The notes: generated by a model from the letters alone, not told the origin. 64,000 nt of DNA from Hedera helix (GCA_947179155.2 OX359270.1:897501-961500), one strand, 5' to 3'; counted from the stretch's first letter, positions 23,093 to 36,973 are shown. Made by a program: numbers and translations.

Positions 23093-25845
23093 GCCGAATG
23101 GGCACTTTGTGATATGGCTACATTTTAACGGAGCCAAATTCATGGCGTATCGGCGCCATAAGTAAGAGCTGAACTTTTCAATCAACAACGTTTTGGCCCC
23201 CTCATTTTCTTACATTAATTCACCAACAAAATGACAGTGAAAAATCAAACTCCTCCGTAATGAGCATTCAAAAATCAGCAGTTTTCTTCAAAATCGATCA
23301 TTGGAAGCAGTGGTAAGACTTAGGGAGGGTTTAACACGTTCTTTCAAGATCGAGGATTGCGTAATTCGATGATGAATGGATCGTTTTTAATGAGATATAT
23401 TTATGTCGACAACGATTGGGGATGCATGGGGCGGAGAAGATAGAGTATACTATGACCGATGTTGCGGGAGTTGTCTCTGATAATACTACACTTACACTGT
23501 GGTGTGGCAAGCTCCTGCTGAGAGTGAAGTGGCAGTCGCAATGCAGCTGCTGATTCTTATTTCCCTGTTGCTGCTTAAGTTGCAGTGATGGCATTCATTC
23601 ATAATTATATTTGGCCACAATTGACTTTTTAAAAACATAAAAGTATGTTAAAGATATATTTATAATATAGATGTGTATATATATAAATTTAGAAAATTAG
23701 ATTAAAAAAAAATCAAATGATTTGATAAGAAAAAATAAGAAGTTTTACATTATATTTTGTGAGTTTTAAATATAAAAGAAAAGAATAAAAAACTTAAATT
23801 AGGACAAAAAATTACAAAATAAATAATTCTACTTTTGTGTAGTTTGCAAGTTTAAAAAGATTATTAAAAGAAAACTTAACTTTAAAATAAAGATTATTAT
23901 TTTGCACTTCTATTAAATTTTCTTGTGCATGATTATATACTAATATAGGGACTATTTTCAATTCTTTTGTTTATTTTTCTTATTTGTCTCTTTAAAAAAC
24001 TCAAAAACAAGATAAATTAACATAAAACTTAAGCTTTTCATCTATTTTTTTCTACCCGTTTTAAAATTCAAAAACACAATGTTATGACAAAGTAATTTGC
24101 TAGCATCATACTCCCACTACTTAATTCTTTCTTAATATTAAGGGTACGTTTAAATATTTAAAATTATCCTACAAAGTCTAAAAAGAAATGAAATTTGGAA
24201 TGGAGGGAGAATATTGTATTTAATTTATTTATTTTGTTCTAATGCTTTTTTAATTTATTTATTTTTTAATAAATAAAATAATTATTTATAAAAAATAAAT
24301 TTTGCCTACACTAAAGCCGAATTTTGGATCCGCCACTAACTATTGTGAGTTTTAAAAAGGAGAGAAAAAAATAAAGAAGGAAATTTAGGAAAGAAATTAA
24401 AAGACTATTGTTTGTGAGTTTTTTTTTATGAGAGAAATTAAGGTAAAGAGAAGGATGAGATTTTTAAAAAAAAATCTCCCTCCCAAACGTAAAAACATTT
24501 GGAACAAAATTTTATTAAAGACTAAGGTGAGATACTAAAACACCAAAACTATTCTTATAATATATAGTTTTCTAATTAATCTGTTATGGATAAAATTAAA
24601 TAGTATTTTCTCAATTTTAAATTATAAGATTAATATTAATTTTTAAAAAATCAATAATAATCTTATAATTTAAAACGAGATATAATCTCTTTTAAATAAA
24701 AAAAATCTTCTAAAACTCATATACACAAGAAAAAAAATTAATTCTCTTTTTTTTACTCTCTTTTTTCTCTCATAAAATTTTAAATTTCTGTTCTCTCCAA
24801 ACTCATAATCACAGATTATAAATGTGTCCCATCAGTTTGGTCGCACCAAACCTGACTTAATTTACTACTGAAACATACAAATCAGTTGATTCATTAATGA
24901 ATTAATTAGTGGTGCACGCATGCATCTTTGTCCATCCTAATATATATACATATATATGTTACATATATATGTGCGCGCGCGCGCGCAAGAAGGTTTGGAA
25001 GGCAATCATGTTCCTGGAACAATGAAAAATGTCTTGAGGGTTCTTGCATGAGGCCGGGAACTTTTACTTTCTTAGGTAGTACTATACCTTTGCACACTGC
25101 CTTTTGATTCGGATCTATTGTTAATTGTGCGCAATAAACATGGATGGAGCTATATATGCCATATGGGGTTTATGCCACGTAAATACATTTATACATTTGT
25201 GACTCAGCATACTTTGCAAGACAAGTACGTGTGTTATATATATATATATGCACATTTATATTTCAATTCTATTTAAATGTGCTTCATAAAGACTTGATGA
25301 GTTTGATAGAGATTCTTGATGAAAAATACTCAAAAATAGTATGGTTAAAATTCAAGGGGGAGTTTGATGTCGATGTGAGATTGTGCGTTAAGAGAGAGAT
25401 TGTAAGATACCGCGTGATAATAAAATTCACATCGAAACATAAAGAAAAAAATTTATGACATATATACTTTAATAAATTATAAACTTAATAAATTAATTTT
25501 TTGAGTCAATATATATTTTTAAATGAGCATTTATGAATCGAATATCCCAACAATATCTTACTAATTTGTTTTCCACTTTTAACAAATCATTATAACTTCC
25601 CCGGTGATTAAAGTCGGGGAGACAAAAGTTCCTAGCGTCCCTATTATACCTGCAACGGCACAGCAGCAAGCTCCATCTCCTACAGGTCCATCAAAGCCTG
25701 CTTCCATACCTAAGCATCCATCCAAGTCCAATAAAACAGAAGAAATATAAATAGTCATATCAATTTCCATTTTCTTAATGGTCATACTCAATTCAACATA
25801 CATTATATATATATATATATATATGATGATGATCTAAAACATACT
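23093..25845. other. Gene-poor AT-rich region
   Basis: No gene that I can support. Short open frames near 23331-23594, 24906-25097 and 25579-25803 (minus) lack homology, splice context or biased composition. The plus strand at about 25590-25750 encodes a Pro/Ala/Ser-rich stretch (QQQAPSPTGPSKPAS) without a start. There is a (GC)n-like tract at 24972-24986 and an inverted AT-rich hairpin around 24610-24690 that resembles the Stowaway family core. Confidence 0.5.
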
Positions 25846-26035
25846 TTTTAAGTAGTATATCTCTATTAAAACTACGTGATTTTGAGAAAAAATAATGTAA
25901 AAAAGAGGAGAGAGAATGTAAAAAGGAGAAGAGAAAAATAATATTAAAAGAGAGTGATGATTACGATATTATTTATTTTACATTCTCTCTCCTCAAAATG
26001 ACGTAGTTTTAATAGATGTATACTATTTAAGATAT
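25846..26035. mobile_element. Hairpin MITE
   Basis: The left arm contains AGTATATCTCTATTAAAACT then ACGTGATTTTGAG; the right arm, inverted, contains AGTATACATCTATTAAAACT then ACGTCATTTTGAGGAG. Nearly the whole 190-bp unit folds back on itself. No coding sequence. Confidence 0.75.
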
Positions 26036-26063
26036 GTATATTACTTAAGAGGTATGATTTAGA

Positions 26064-26410
<347 letters not shown>

Positions 26411-26426
26411 TATATATATACATATA

Positions 26427-26557
26427 GGAAAATGATATTTCCACAAGTAAAATTGATATTTTCACAAGGTCTCTCTCACATGAGTGTTGAGATTCATCTA
26501 CTATTCATATGAGAGAAAACCTGTAAAACTATCATTTTTACATGTGAAAATATCAAT

Positions 26558-26562
<5 letters not shown>
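26427..26562. mobile_element. Short hairpin MITE, copy 1
   Basis: The left arm AAAATTGATATTTTCACAAG pairs with the right arm TGTGAAAATATCAATTCTC. It also has an outer diverged repeat (AAATGATATTTCCACAAG / ATGTAAAAATGATAG). A second member of the family is in LACS intron 4 at 42328-42438. It is followed directly by (TC)n(TA)n. Confidence 0.7.

Positions 26563-26650
<88 letters not shown>
26563..26650. repeat. (TC)n(TA)n(AC)n compound microsatellite
   Basis: About 11 TC, 27 TA and 6 AC units in series. Confidence 0.97.
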
Positions 26651-26651
<1 letters not shown>

Positions 26652-26699
26652 TAGTTTGACTATTATTTATTCTGTATTTGAAGTTTGTGGATATCATGA

Positions 26700-28052
26700 T
26701 ACTAGTTGGGAGATAGTATGGTGCGATTTATTACGGTTTTAAGTTTTCACATCAACTGCAATATGCGTTTTTTAACTTTTAGCAATTGTATTGGTGCAGT
26801 TTCTTGCGGTTGAGGTGCAAATGTGGATTAAAACCACACTTAAACCAAAAAAATTACATTACTCAAATTGAAATTATTAATTAATACTAATTTCATTTAA
26901 ATTAAATTAACAACAAATTAATATTGTTTATAAAACATTATTCTCTGAAGTCTTCTAATTCTATTATCTTTCTTCTAATTTTGTCAAATGTAAAAATAAA
27001 ATAAAAAAGAGTACGTAATGACTGACTTTTATATTTGTTTTTCTTTTTAACAAAATTTAAAAAAAGAAATAATTGTATTATATATATGTCGACGCCAAGG
27101 ATTTTTAGTCTTTCCCTAAAGTGCCCTTTTTATTTTGTTAAATCGTTATTTGTTTCTTTAAAAGGGGTGTTTTTAGGAAAAGTCGGCATAAATGTCGACG
27201 GGATTTTGAAAGGTTGATTTTAATAATGGATCGATTGACCAGAGCCGTTAGTTGATAAAAGTTTAAATGGATGTATCAACTCATCCAATTTGTTTTAGAT
27301 TTTCGCAATCGTGATGACCCATATGTGATTTGTATTAATTGGTCTGCTACTAAGATTCATAAAGTTTAAGGGCTTACTTAAGTGAGGGAAATGTGTTAGG
27401 AACCCCTCGACTTTCGTGAAAACACGGTTACCGCTTTCTTAATACTTTCTTTAAAATGCTTTTGAGATTGGGAATATGTGTGTGTGTGTGTATGTTTGTG
27501 TGATTTAGAAAATCTGGAATATCGTCACTTAGCTTTGGAATCGAAATCATGTGAAGTGCGTTATGTTGAATGCAACTTCAAACTTCTTTAAACCTATGCA
27601 CGAAGGATTTATTTTTAAGAAAAAGATTCATTTTAACTTTTGTTTTGATAAAATTTTATGTTAGTTTGACATTTCAGAACTTGTTTGATGTGAGAGGATT
27701 TTAATGAAATGCATTTAAATGTCGTTTTCAAAAATCGGTCGATTTAAAAAGACTTGTCTTAATAAAACTTTTTAATGATATTTTGGAAACCGTTGTTTTT
27801 TATTAAAACAATTCATTGTAATTTTTTGTTTTGATAAAATGCTTTTGGGTGACGTTTCGAAAAAATATAAATTTTAAACCCTTTGTCAAATAAGTATTGA
27901 GATCCTCTATCACATCCAATTTTAACTCAATGAATCTAATACCCTAGGTTGATTTTATTCTAGAAGATCTTTATCACCTTTAATTTTGTTTGAAAATTGT
28001 TTTGCATGTCGAAAGATAAAATTAACTAATCACAAATAAGTTTGAAGTTACC
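26700..28052. other. Gene-free AT-rich stretch
   Basis: I see no gene, tRNA or clear transposon here. There is one short (TG)n run near 27478-27492. The sequence could be old retrotransposon debris adjoining the solo LTR. Confidence 0.5.
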
Positions 28053-31000
28053 TGTAACGACCCCGAAATTCGACCAACCTTATTACCTTAAATTTCCTGT
28101 TTATTAAACATTATTTCCTTAACGTCCAATTTTCGATCCGTTAATAAATCTTCAATCACTTTATTTAATCCATTAATTGACTCTACAGTCATCAATTATC
28201 ATATTTTTCGGTATAATTTTTTATTTCTCAATCATTTTATTAAAGTATTTGGATATATATTCAAAAACTTAATATCTCGATCCTAGTCCCTAAATCGCAA
28301 CCTTTACTTTTTCTTTCTATTACAAGTATCACAAAGCTCAACATTCAAAATTTAATATTATTCATATTCATACAATTATTCTTTGTTTCACAATTCATAA
28401 TTAGACATATAATAGTTTCTAACGTAACAACTATTTTGAACAATTACAGTTCATAATTTAACTCTATTCGCCCTGTCCGGATCCAATTTATATGTACATA
28501 CAGCACATCAATGCAAATTTCGCAATTTACTCACATTGAATTATGCTATTGGAAATATAACAATTACGTTCACAACCTTCTAGGATAATCTGTCTCTAAC
28601 ATAATATGATATTCTTGGAATTCATTTATTTACCTGCAAAAGTTTATTTCATGCAAGTAATGAGCATAACGGCTCAACAAGTTCAACAATTTACACATTT
28701 CATGCTTCACGGAGCACGTAGTATAACATGCTCTGCGTGTATCATACATCATGTGATGTGCTTCTACTAAAGCAATATATCTCACATGTCTTATATCTAA
28801 TTTAGATTAGCAATTTCGTAAAACCAACATTAATCAATTCACGTATATTCACGTCATTGCACAAAGTACACATCGTAGTCATATTATTCACAGATCACAT
28901 AACACATAATTTCTATACGCATTTGAACAAAGTAAACATATAACGTCATATGACAATTAAAATCAAGTACTGAAGAACTTGTCTTGACGTCCAATTATTA
29001 AATTGATAGCTCAAACCCTTTTTTTGAACAACCTATGACCATCAGATAATCAAATAATAATTATTTATCTCTTCATGATATTAATTTAATGAATTAATAT
29101 CATCTATAATGTAATTAACCTTACTCGACGGTTTATTTTAGGGTACCGGGCCAATTATCAAATAATATGATTAATTATATTAACCTCGTCCCTTAATATA
29201 TTAATAAAATACATTCAATGTGGACAACTCAGCTTGTCGGATAAAATTTCGCGTATTCAGTTGTTCAAACTTTCACTTAACTATTTTCTAAATTTTTAAC
29301 CTTATTATATTAATATTTCAATATTAATCTCAAATATTTAATATTTTTGAAAAATATTAAATTTAATGCCCAAATATCATTTTTATATTTTTAGTATTTT
29401 TCTATAATTTTTAAACAATTTTTAAACATTTATTTCAATTAAAAACAATTTCTAAGGGCAATTTTGTAATTTTCGCGCTTCCAGAACACGTTTGGTATTT
29501 CCAGAAAAGCTCAGGGGCACAGTCGTAATTTTCGTGGCCAAGGGACACGCTGGTCATTACCTTAAAAGGCCAAGGGCACGCTGGTAATTTTCAACGTTGC
29601 CGGCCTCCGCGTATTGCGCGCGACCTTCTACTGCCGACGCCAAACGGCGTCGTTTGGTGACACTGTAGAGATAACCGCGCATGGCGCGGCCGACAATTTT
29701 TTTTCACGCCTCAAAACGACGTCGTTTATATCTCCACGTTCAGAAAATTTTGGCCGCCCACGCATTCCATAATTTTCTTCTTCTTCTTTTACCAAAATAG
29801 TAACCAGCCACAACCATTAAAAACCAATTTTAATCCAATTTTTGCCAACACAATAATTCTAGAAATCATAAAATTCACAAATATATATCTAAAAATTATA
29901 TAGAATAATTTTTTCATTTATTTACTAATTTTTCTCAAAATTATTTTATCACCATAATATTAAAATAAATCCCATAAAATGATTTATACCTTCTAAAAAA
30001 TTAAAAATCTTCCTTGAGACTTGTAATTCTTCCTCTAGATGCCACCAAAAATTCTCTTTCTTTGATGGCTATGGTGGTTCCCAGTGGTGGGTGGTGGTAG
30101 CTACGGTTGGTGAGTATAAATGGATGAGGGAGAGTATTTGTTTTGTATTTTTTTTTTCTTGCTTTACTTTTATTTCTTTTCCTTTTATAACCAAACCATT
30201 TAACCATTTTGGAAAGTAAATCAATTCCACCGCCTCTCTCTCCAGTTGACTTAGCCACAAAATCATGCATACAAATTTAATTTAATACGTTACATAGTTA
30301 TTGCGTGTAATAAATATTTTATATAATATATACAAAATATTTATTTCCATTCACTGAAATTCATAACTTGATTTATAAATAATATTTATACATTTTTCAG
30401 GTACTTTACTAGACAAATTTTGTACAAGCATAATGACATACATGTAATTATATGAGGTAATTTATACCTCCAAAATTCATATAACTTATAAAAATTATTT
30501 TTTATATTTTTTTTTCACTTTGTTACAGGGACAACATGTTACATCAACATGTTTACGTTTCTGAAATATTATCTCCCATAAAAGTCATAACAACTTCATT
30601 ATATCATAACATAATTTTACTAAATTAAAATATTTCTTTTCCTAATTTATTTTCCCATTTCTTTACTATTTAACATACTTTAAATATACACCATAAAATA
30701 AAACATTGTACCATTTGTACAATTATATTTCCTTTCTTAATTAATGTATTCTCCTTATATAAATTATATAATCATTTTTATATAATTTATATAATTATTA
30801 TTTCCTTACTATTTACATTAATTTTCTTATATAAATTATATAATTTAATATAATATAATTTATATAATTACATTCTCCTTTTTTTAAAAAAAATAATTTC
30901 TAAAATTCCTCCATAATTATCGATTAATTATATAATCAATAATTATACACTTATTAACTCTCTAATAATTTTTTTTTCTTCCATCCTCAATTAATTGCAT

Positions 31001-31286
31001 CCCCTTACATAAATTTTATAATTATTCTTATATAATTATTATTTCATTAATATTTTACTTAATTTCTTTATATAAATTACATAATTTATTATTATATAAT
31101 TTATATAATTACCTTTCATTCTTAAATAATTTCCAACTTCTTCCATAATTACTGATTAATCCTATAATCAATAATTATATTATTGCTAACTCCCTCATTA
31201 GCTTTTAATAAATTTTTGAATTAATTTAATTATTAATCTCGTAATTTCCATGATCAATGGAATTTAAAATTATAACAATTGAACAT

Positions 31287-31347
<61 letters not shown>

Positions 31348-31697
31348 CACACACATATCTAATTTATATATCTCACATTACCACATAACATTATTTAAAT
31401 AATAATTTATGCACCTCTACAGTAATTTTATTGTACAATTTTATTGTACCATTATATGTAATTTCTCTTATTCTTAATAAATTATTTTTAAACAGTTTAT
31501 TTACTTTTTAATTATTTTAATTCAACACCATTTATCACAATCTCTGTACAAATTTAATTTACCAATTAAATCTCATCACACACTTTAATTTACATAAAAT
31601 ATCCCATTCATAAGTAATTTAAATAACCTTAATAATTTTGTTATTTAAATTCTGATTTAATTTTATTATAGAAATTCCGAAAATTCGGATTCTCACA
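28053..31697 (-). mobile_element. Solo LTR, 3,645 bp, perfect 5-bp target duplication TTACC
   Basis: The plus strand starts TGTAACGACCCCGAAATTCG and ends GGATTCTCACA, TG...CA termini, with TTACC immediately on both sides (28048-28052 and 31698-31702). On the minus strand it runs TGTGAGAATCC ... GGGGTCGTTACA, the arrangement typical of plant Ty3/gypsy LTRs. No primer-binding site, polypurine tract or second LTR adjoins, so recombination between LTRs has removed the interior. It contains an (AC)n/(TA)n microsatellite and AT-rich blocks but no gene. LTRs over 3 kb are long for plants but occur in some Ty3 lineages. Confidence 0.85.
31288..31347. repeat. (AC)n with short (TA)n, inside the solo LTR
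   Basis: About 23 AC units followed by six TA units. It postdates or accompanied the LTR. Confidence 0.95.
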
Positions 31698-32217
31698 TTA
31701 CCCACGGGCATGTAAGCCATCAAAATAGCCCCAAACACAACATAAAATAATATCCACTATTACGGTCTTAAATCCATCATTTGAGATTCTCGATGTCATT
31801 TTAAGGCTCGAGATTTACATTTTACAATGAAATGGCATCGTAAATATTACATCTGCAACAATTGTCCATCATCGAAATTTCATCAATATCCCTTAAATTG
31901 ACATTTAGGGGCGGCCTTGACTTCCTTCCTAAACTCACATAATGGAAATCAAAATAAATCGTAAAAAGGTAACAAATAATAATATTAAAATCGTGACAAA
32001 ACGATAAGAGGTCGAAATGTGATTAAATCCACGTAGTGATGCGAATAAGGATTTAACCGACTATATATCCCCATTTGGCTATTAGTGCATTCCATTATGT
32101 AGAGTCATTTGCGACCAAACGTTGAGATTCGCTACATCGCTAGACATAGGGCTAAGACGGGGGGCATGGTTAACCTCGTAGTCCACCCCCTGAATAAAGC
32201 ATTTGATAAAATGGGAG

Positions 32218-32222
<5 letters not shown>

Positions 32223-32278
<56 letters not shown>
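32223..32278. repeat. (TA)n microsatellite
   Basis: About 28 uninterrupted TA units. Confidence 0.97.
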
Positions 32279-32282
<4 letters not shown>

Positions 32283-33224
32283 CGTTAATGTCATTGGGAG
32301 GCAAGGAGGAAATTTCATTCGTGCGAAATCCTCTCACACCATCCTTAATCTGATAACTTAGTAGATCTAGCAAATATAGGCCGGATAAAGGTTAAAATTT
32401 GAATATTTAGTATCGTAGTATACAGAAAATATTAGATAGATAACATATCTATAGTCAAACGTAGTAAAAATCAAATCTTTAATATTTTGAGGCATAAAAA
32501 ATAATAGATTTGTGGTAGATTTATAGATAAAACACATAAAAATCACATTTTTAGTATTGTAATGTATCAAAAATGCTAGATTTAAGATAGATCTCTATGT
32601 ATCGCACAACAAGATCAAATATTTAATCACAACACATCATAAAAATTACATATAATGGTAGATCTATGCTAGATCTAAATATAAATGTTCAAAGATTATT
32701 TTTTTTCATTTTGGGGTGATGGAGAGAGCCTCGTAGAGCATGGATCTTGCAGAAATCACTCCAATTTATGTAGGAATTTGACAAAATATAATAAATCTAG
32801 TGTAGATTTACTATTTTTCTTTCTAAATTACATTTTCTCTCTCTAATTTCGCACCCTCTCTCTCTCTCTACAATTCAGATTTTCTCTCTCTCGAAATGGC
32901 TCCCCCTTTGTAAATGAGTTGAAAATCGACTTTTATAGTGTTTTTAGTCTTGGTTACAGGTTTACCTGCGATTGGCCGCAAGTTTACTAGAGGTTGGCTA
33001 GGGTTTCGTGTTGCGCACTAAAATATCCATAGCTTTTTCATCCGAACTTTGATTGAGATAATTCAAGATGTTCCGAAAAGCTAAGAAATAGATATACAAT
33101 TTTCATGTTTTATGAATTAAGAGTTACTAAATGGATCAAGGTTCAAATTGAATCTCAAGTGATTGTTATGTCAAAAACAAACTAAAAATTCAAACACGAC
33201 AACTCCAACTTTTGATCCATCGAG

Positions 33225-33341
33225 TCCTTATTCTATTTCCTTTCCGGAAAGCTCTTTGCAAGTGCTATGCCATGACACAAAGGTTAGCCTATTTTGGATC
33301 CGGGAAGATAGAGCAAAAGGTTGAGAATCATTTTTCGGTAA
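33225..33341 (-). pseudogene. Gag-like reading frame, downstream half, cut by the 33.3-37.0 kb LTR
   Basis: The minus strand reads LPKNDSQPFALSSRIQNRL and on to a stop near 33220. It is in frame with the piece at 36974-37093 once the 3.6-kb LTR and one copy of its target duplication are removed. I cannot identify the protein firmly; a retrotransposon gag N-terminus is the best guess from composition and context. Confidence 0.4.
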
Positions 33342-33346
33342 ATGCC

Positions 33347-36300
33347 TGTAATGATCGAGAAAATTCACTGTAATTTTTTTTGTGTGGAATAATATTAAGC
33401 AAGCTTATTTTGTACAATTATGTGGTGTGTGTGTGTGTGTGTGTGTGTGTATACCTGGGTTGATGTAAGAATATTACGTTATGATTTCAAATAATGTGTT
33501 ACATTAAGTTGTACCTAATGAACTGATTTAATTAGGACCACGCGAGTTAAATTACTTATTTACTTGGGATATGATTTAATTAACCAACTCAAATATTGAA
33601 CTTGATTTGGGTGTTTTATCGATACTAATTAACTAATTATATTGATCAATTAGAATTATGGGAAAGATGTCCAATATTTATTTTATAAACCTAATCTATT
33701 AAATTAATATATTGGGGGTGACATTTTATTTAATAAACATAAATGAGCTAATTTTGGAAGTAAGAATTCAATTTCATTAAACCCCTGTTCTAATTAGCTA
33801 GACCCAAACCTTGACCCAACCTAATACTAGAACAACCCAATTCATTATTGTGTAGCATTAGTTACAAATGAGACCCAATCCTTGACCCAATTGCTAGGTG
33901 AATTCAGCAGCCCAAATCTGGATTTAAAATTAAGCTTGCAATTCAGTTGGGTCACTCTTTTTGGGACAAAATCAAGTAAAGAAATCAGCAACCAAGAAGC
34001 ATGCGAAGTTGTGATTTGTGCAACTGAGCTTGAGTGTTCTGCTGCCCCAAAGTGAGCCTGAGCAAGACAGCCAAGAAGTGCATGGGCAGAGCACTTGGGT
34101 TGCTCAATGTTGCAACTATGATTGGGAGGCATAGACTGATTCTAGAGGCTTTAGGTGGTATTAATTCAGCTAAGAAGTAAGAAAGATCACTCCAACAGAT
34201 CAATAACTCAAACCATTTCGAACATTCACCTAAACTTCTAAGTGAGAATGCAATAGCTAAGAGAGAGTTCTTGTGAGAGAAGAAGGAGAACCCATAAAAT
34301 TTCAAAGGAGAATGAGGAATCCAGCAGCTTTCTTCTAAGGTTAAAAGTGATCCTATGCTCAAACTCCTAGTTTTTATGTTAATCTATTGTTCGCCTTTAT
34401 TATGTTGATTCTTGTGTGGGAGTTGAGTTATTTCTGTGATTTGGGGTTCATGTGAATCCATGGTTGGTACGTATAAGGAGTATGTGATGACTGAAGTATA
34501 TGCTCGATGTGGTCATATGTGTGTGTTTTGCTATAAACTAATATATGCATGTTATGTGTTTGATCAAAGTCTTCAATGAATCCTTTTTCCAAACTCTGAG
34601 CATTCAAAGACTGATTTTTAACCAAAAGATTTATTGTGTTGTTTATAACATGTTTGAATCTATGAGGTATGCTTGTGATCTTATAAGAGCCTCATTGAGG
34701 TATTGAAGGTAATTCATGTCAAGGAGAAGTGTATGCATATATGTTGATCTAGGAGTCAATGCATGTATGATGAAAGTTCTTCTGTAGCATATTATAATGC
34801 ATTATCATTCAAATGCATGCTTTCCAAAATTAAATGATGGTCATATATGTGCTAAGACCTTAGTGTGCTAAATCGGTTTTTAAAGATGCATGGTAGCCAA
34901 ACATGTGTACTATGTGATTATCTATAAAGCATGTTATATTGAAGAAGTTTAAATGTTGCTTTATGTGCTATGTGATATCAAAGAGGTTTTCAAAACTTAA
35001 ATGGCCAAACATGCTTTGCAATGGAAATGAGCCAAGAATTTGCATGTTAGAAGTCTAGAAATAATAATTTACATGAAGTGTATAAAGATCTAAATGTTGC
35101 TTATATGCTCTAGAACATCAAAAGTTAGATAAAATGCTGAGTTTCTAAGTTTTGGCTGAGAGCACATGCGCTCATAGTGAACGCAGTTGCGCCCGAGTAT
35201 TCTGTCAAGGATTTTGTACTGGAGCGCATATGTGGTCATTATGGGCGCAGCTGTGCCCAACCTTTTCTGATGGAGCGCACCTGCGGTCATGATGAGCGCA
35301 GTTGCGCCCAACTTTTCTGTCGGATTTTTCAAAGGGCAGCGCACCTGCTCTTAGGTCCAGTGCAACTGCGCTCGACCCTATTGTTTGCAGGTTGTGTAAT
35401 TTTTCCAATTTTTGCTAAGTGATCGTCGTGCATGCCTATATATGATTTAATAGAACTACATGAATGTTATAACATGTAGATTGAGCCTAAGATAAAAGGA
35501 ATTGATATAACGAACCTAAATTGGGTGACTTTTGAAACAAAATACCATGTCTTGAACTATGATACATGGACCTATGCCATAAATGCCTAAAATATATGTT
35601 ACGTGTTACGTGTAAACTTATAGATAAGAATGATTGCTTGTAATACTAACCAATGCATAAAAGCTTGACTTGATAAGTTGTCACGCACTATGCGCCTAAG
35701 TTAGCCAAACTCTACGAGAAGACAATAAATGCTACATGTTATATGGGTTGTAACCAATATATGTATGATTAATTTTAAAGTTACGTGCTAAGTATAAGTC
35801 GAACTTGTGTATTAAAACTAGTACATACCAAAGTTAAGTGACTAGAATAACGTCTATGATCGAAAGCTAATTAGTGGGCCGACATTGTTAACTATGTAGG
35901 CAGTAGACGTAGCAAAGCATTAACGTTAAGTGTAAATGACAATTGAGGCAAGTTTCTAACCTTACTCAAATTATATTAAGCAAGTTTCCTTTACTTATGC
36001 ACATGTTATTATTCTGTGCAAATGTTTTGATTTCAAATATTTATATGCCATGATCGCACTTACGTGCATTTCAAAAGTCTTTCAATTATTGAATCGACTT
36101 ACGTTTTAAAGTCCTTATGCATGACTGCTATGAAATACAAGTCTAAGCCATTGTTCGGCTAGATCAATAATGCCATGATAAATAGGATTCTATGATTTTT
36201 AATGCTAAATCAAACCATGTTGTACTGGTGCGGTATCTGTTAAAGCTGAAATGAACAACCCTCATAGCAGGGACTTAAAACTATAATTTTGGATAAAATT

Positions 36301-36973
36301 CCTATATGGCGTGGTTGGGTCGCTGGATGTTTTATATTGTGCACAATGTATCCGTATGATGGGCTGATCCCTCAAAGTACACATCTTTGGTTATTATCAA
36401 TTACTATATAGATTGTTAATAGTTTTAACGATATTGGTCTTATGACTATTGGTTATTGTCATCTTTTACATAACGTCAATAATCTTAACGAAGTTCAAGG
36501 TCACTTAACCATCAGTATTCAAATTATTCGATTTTGAAATATAAAGTAAATGCTTATGCATCTTTTTTAATTGTCCAATTTATCAAAAATGTTATCATTA
36601 TTCCGGACTATAATGCTATAAACCATTGTATATACTTGTTGAGTCATTCGTTGATCACATTTGTTTAAACTAAGCCTTTCAACAAAACTCGAGTTCTCGG
36701 AAGCTTCCAAGAAGGACAAGGGTAAAGGGAAAGCTAAGGAGTAGCTGTTTTATTATTATTCCGTGAAACTTTTAAATTTATGTTCTTAAGACTTTTGTTA
36801 TGATGTAACGTTGTGTAATGAAGGTTAATTAAACCTAAGATATTATATTTTTAAGATGAACGTTATATTTAATTATTACATTTAATGATTGAATGGGTAG
36901 ATAGTTGTGTGTGGATGTTATACCGTGAGCACCGGACCCGGGGTTTAGAGAACCCAAATTTGGGGGCGTCATA
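33347..36973 (+). mobile_element. Probable solo LTR, 3,627 bp
   Basis: Begins TGTAATGATCGAGAAAATTC and ends CCAAATTTGGGGGCGTCATA, like the GGGGxCGTxACA ends of plant gypsy LTRs with the final CA changed to TA. Flanks ATGCC (33342-33346) and ATGTC (36974-36978) match at four of five, a plausible decayed duplication. No primer-binding site (TGGTATCAGAGC type) follows, so it is a solo LTR. The start resembles the LTR at 63285 (TGTAATGACCGGGAAATTTTG), including the TTTTTTTTGTG that follows. It contains a (TG)n run near 33427-33452 and a GC-richer minisatellite at 35155-35390. Small open frames inside are not convincing genes. Confidence 0.65.
35155..35390. repeat. Imperfect minisatellite, ~55-60-bp unit, four copies, inside the solo LTR
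   Basis: Each unit alternates a GCGCAxxTGCGGTCAT-like half with a near-inverse GCGCAGTTGCGCCCAA half and then a CTTTTCTG stretch. Copies start near 35159, 35221, 35274 and 35337, the last diverged. It is much richer in GC than the surrounding LTR. Confidence 0.85.

Larger units (their letters stand above)
31698..33341. other. Region between two solo LTRs
   Basis: Holds a (TA)n tract at 32223-32278 and AT-rich sequence. At the right end (about 33225-33341) the minus strand is open and appears continuous with the gag-like frame beyond the next LTR. No functional gene is visible. Confidence 0.5.

Noticed and set aside
23331..23594. 87-residue open frame on the minus strand next to the tRNA gene
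   Set aside because: Composition and context give no support, and no motif is recognisable.
25579..25803. Minus-strand open frame, and a Pro/Ala/Ser-rich frame on the opposite strand, suggestive of an arabinogalactan-type peptide
   Set aside because: No start codon in frame, no signal peptide, no credible splice acceptor upstream. Kept only as a comment.
30001..30270. Gene-like ORFs with GA-rich leader on the minus strand
   Set aside because: They lie inside the solo LTR bounded by perfect duplications and have no recognisable domain.
34428..35344. Several open frames inside the 33-37 kb LTR
   Set aside because: Overlapping on both strands within a repetitive LTR, with no domain signal. 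The GC-rich ones are produced by the minisatellite.
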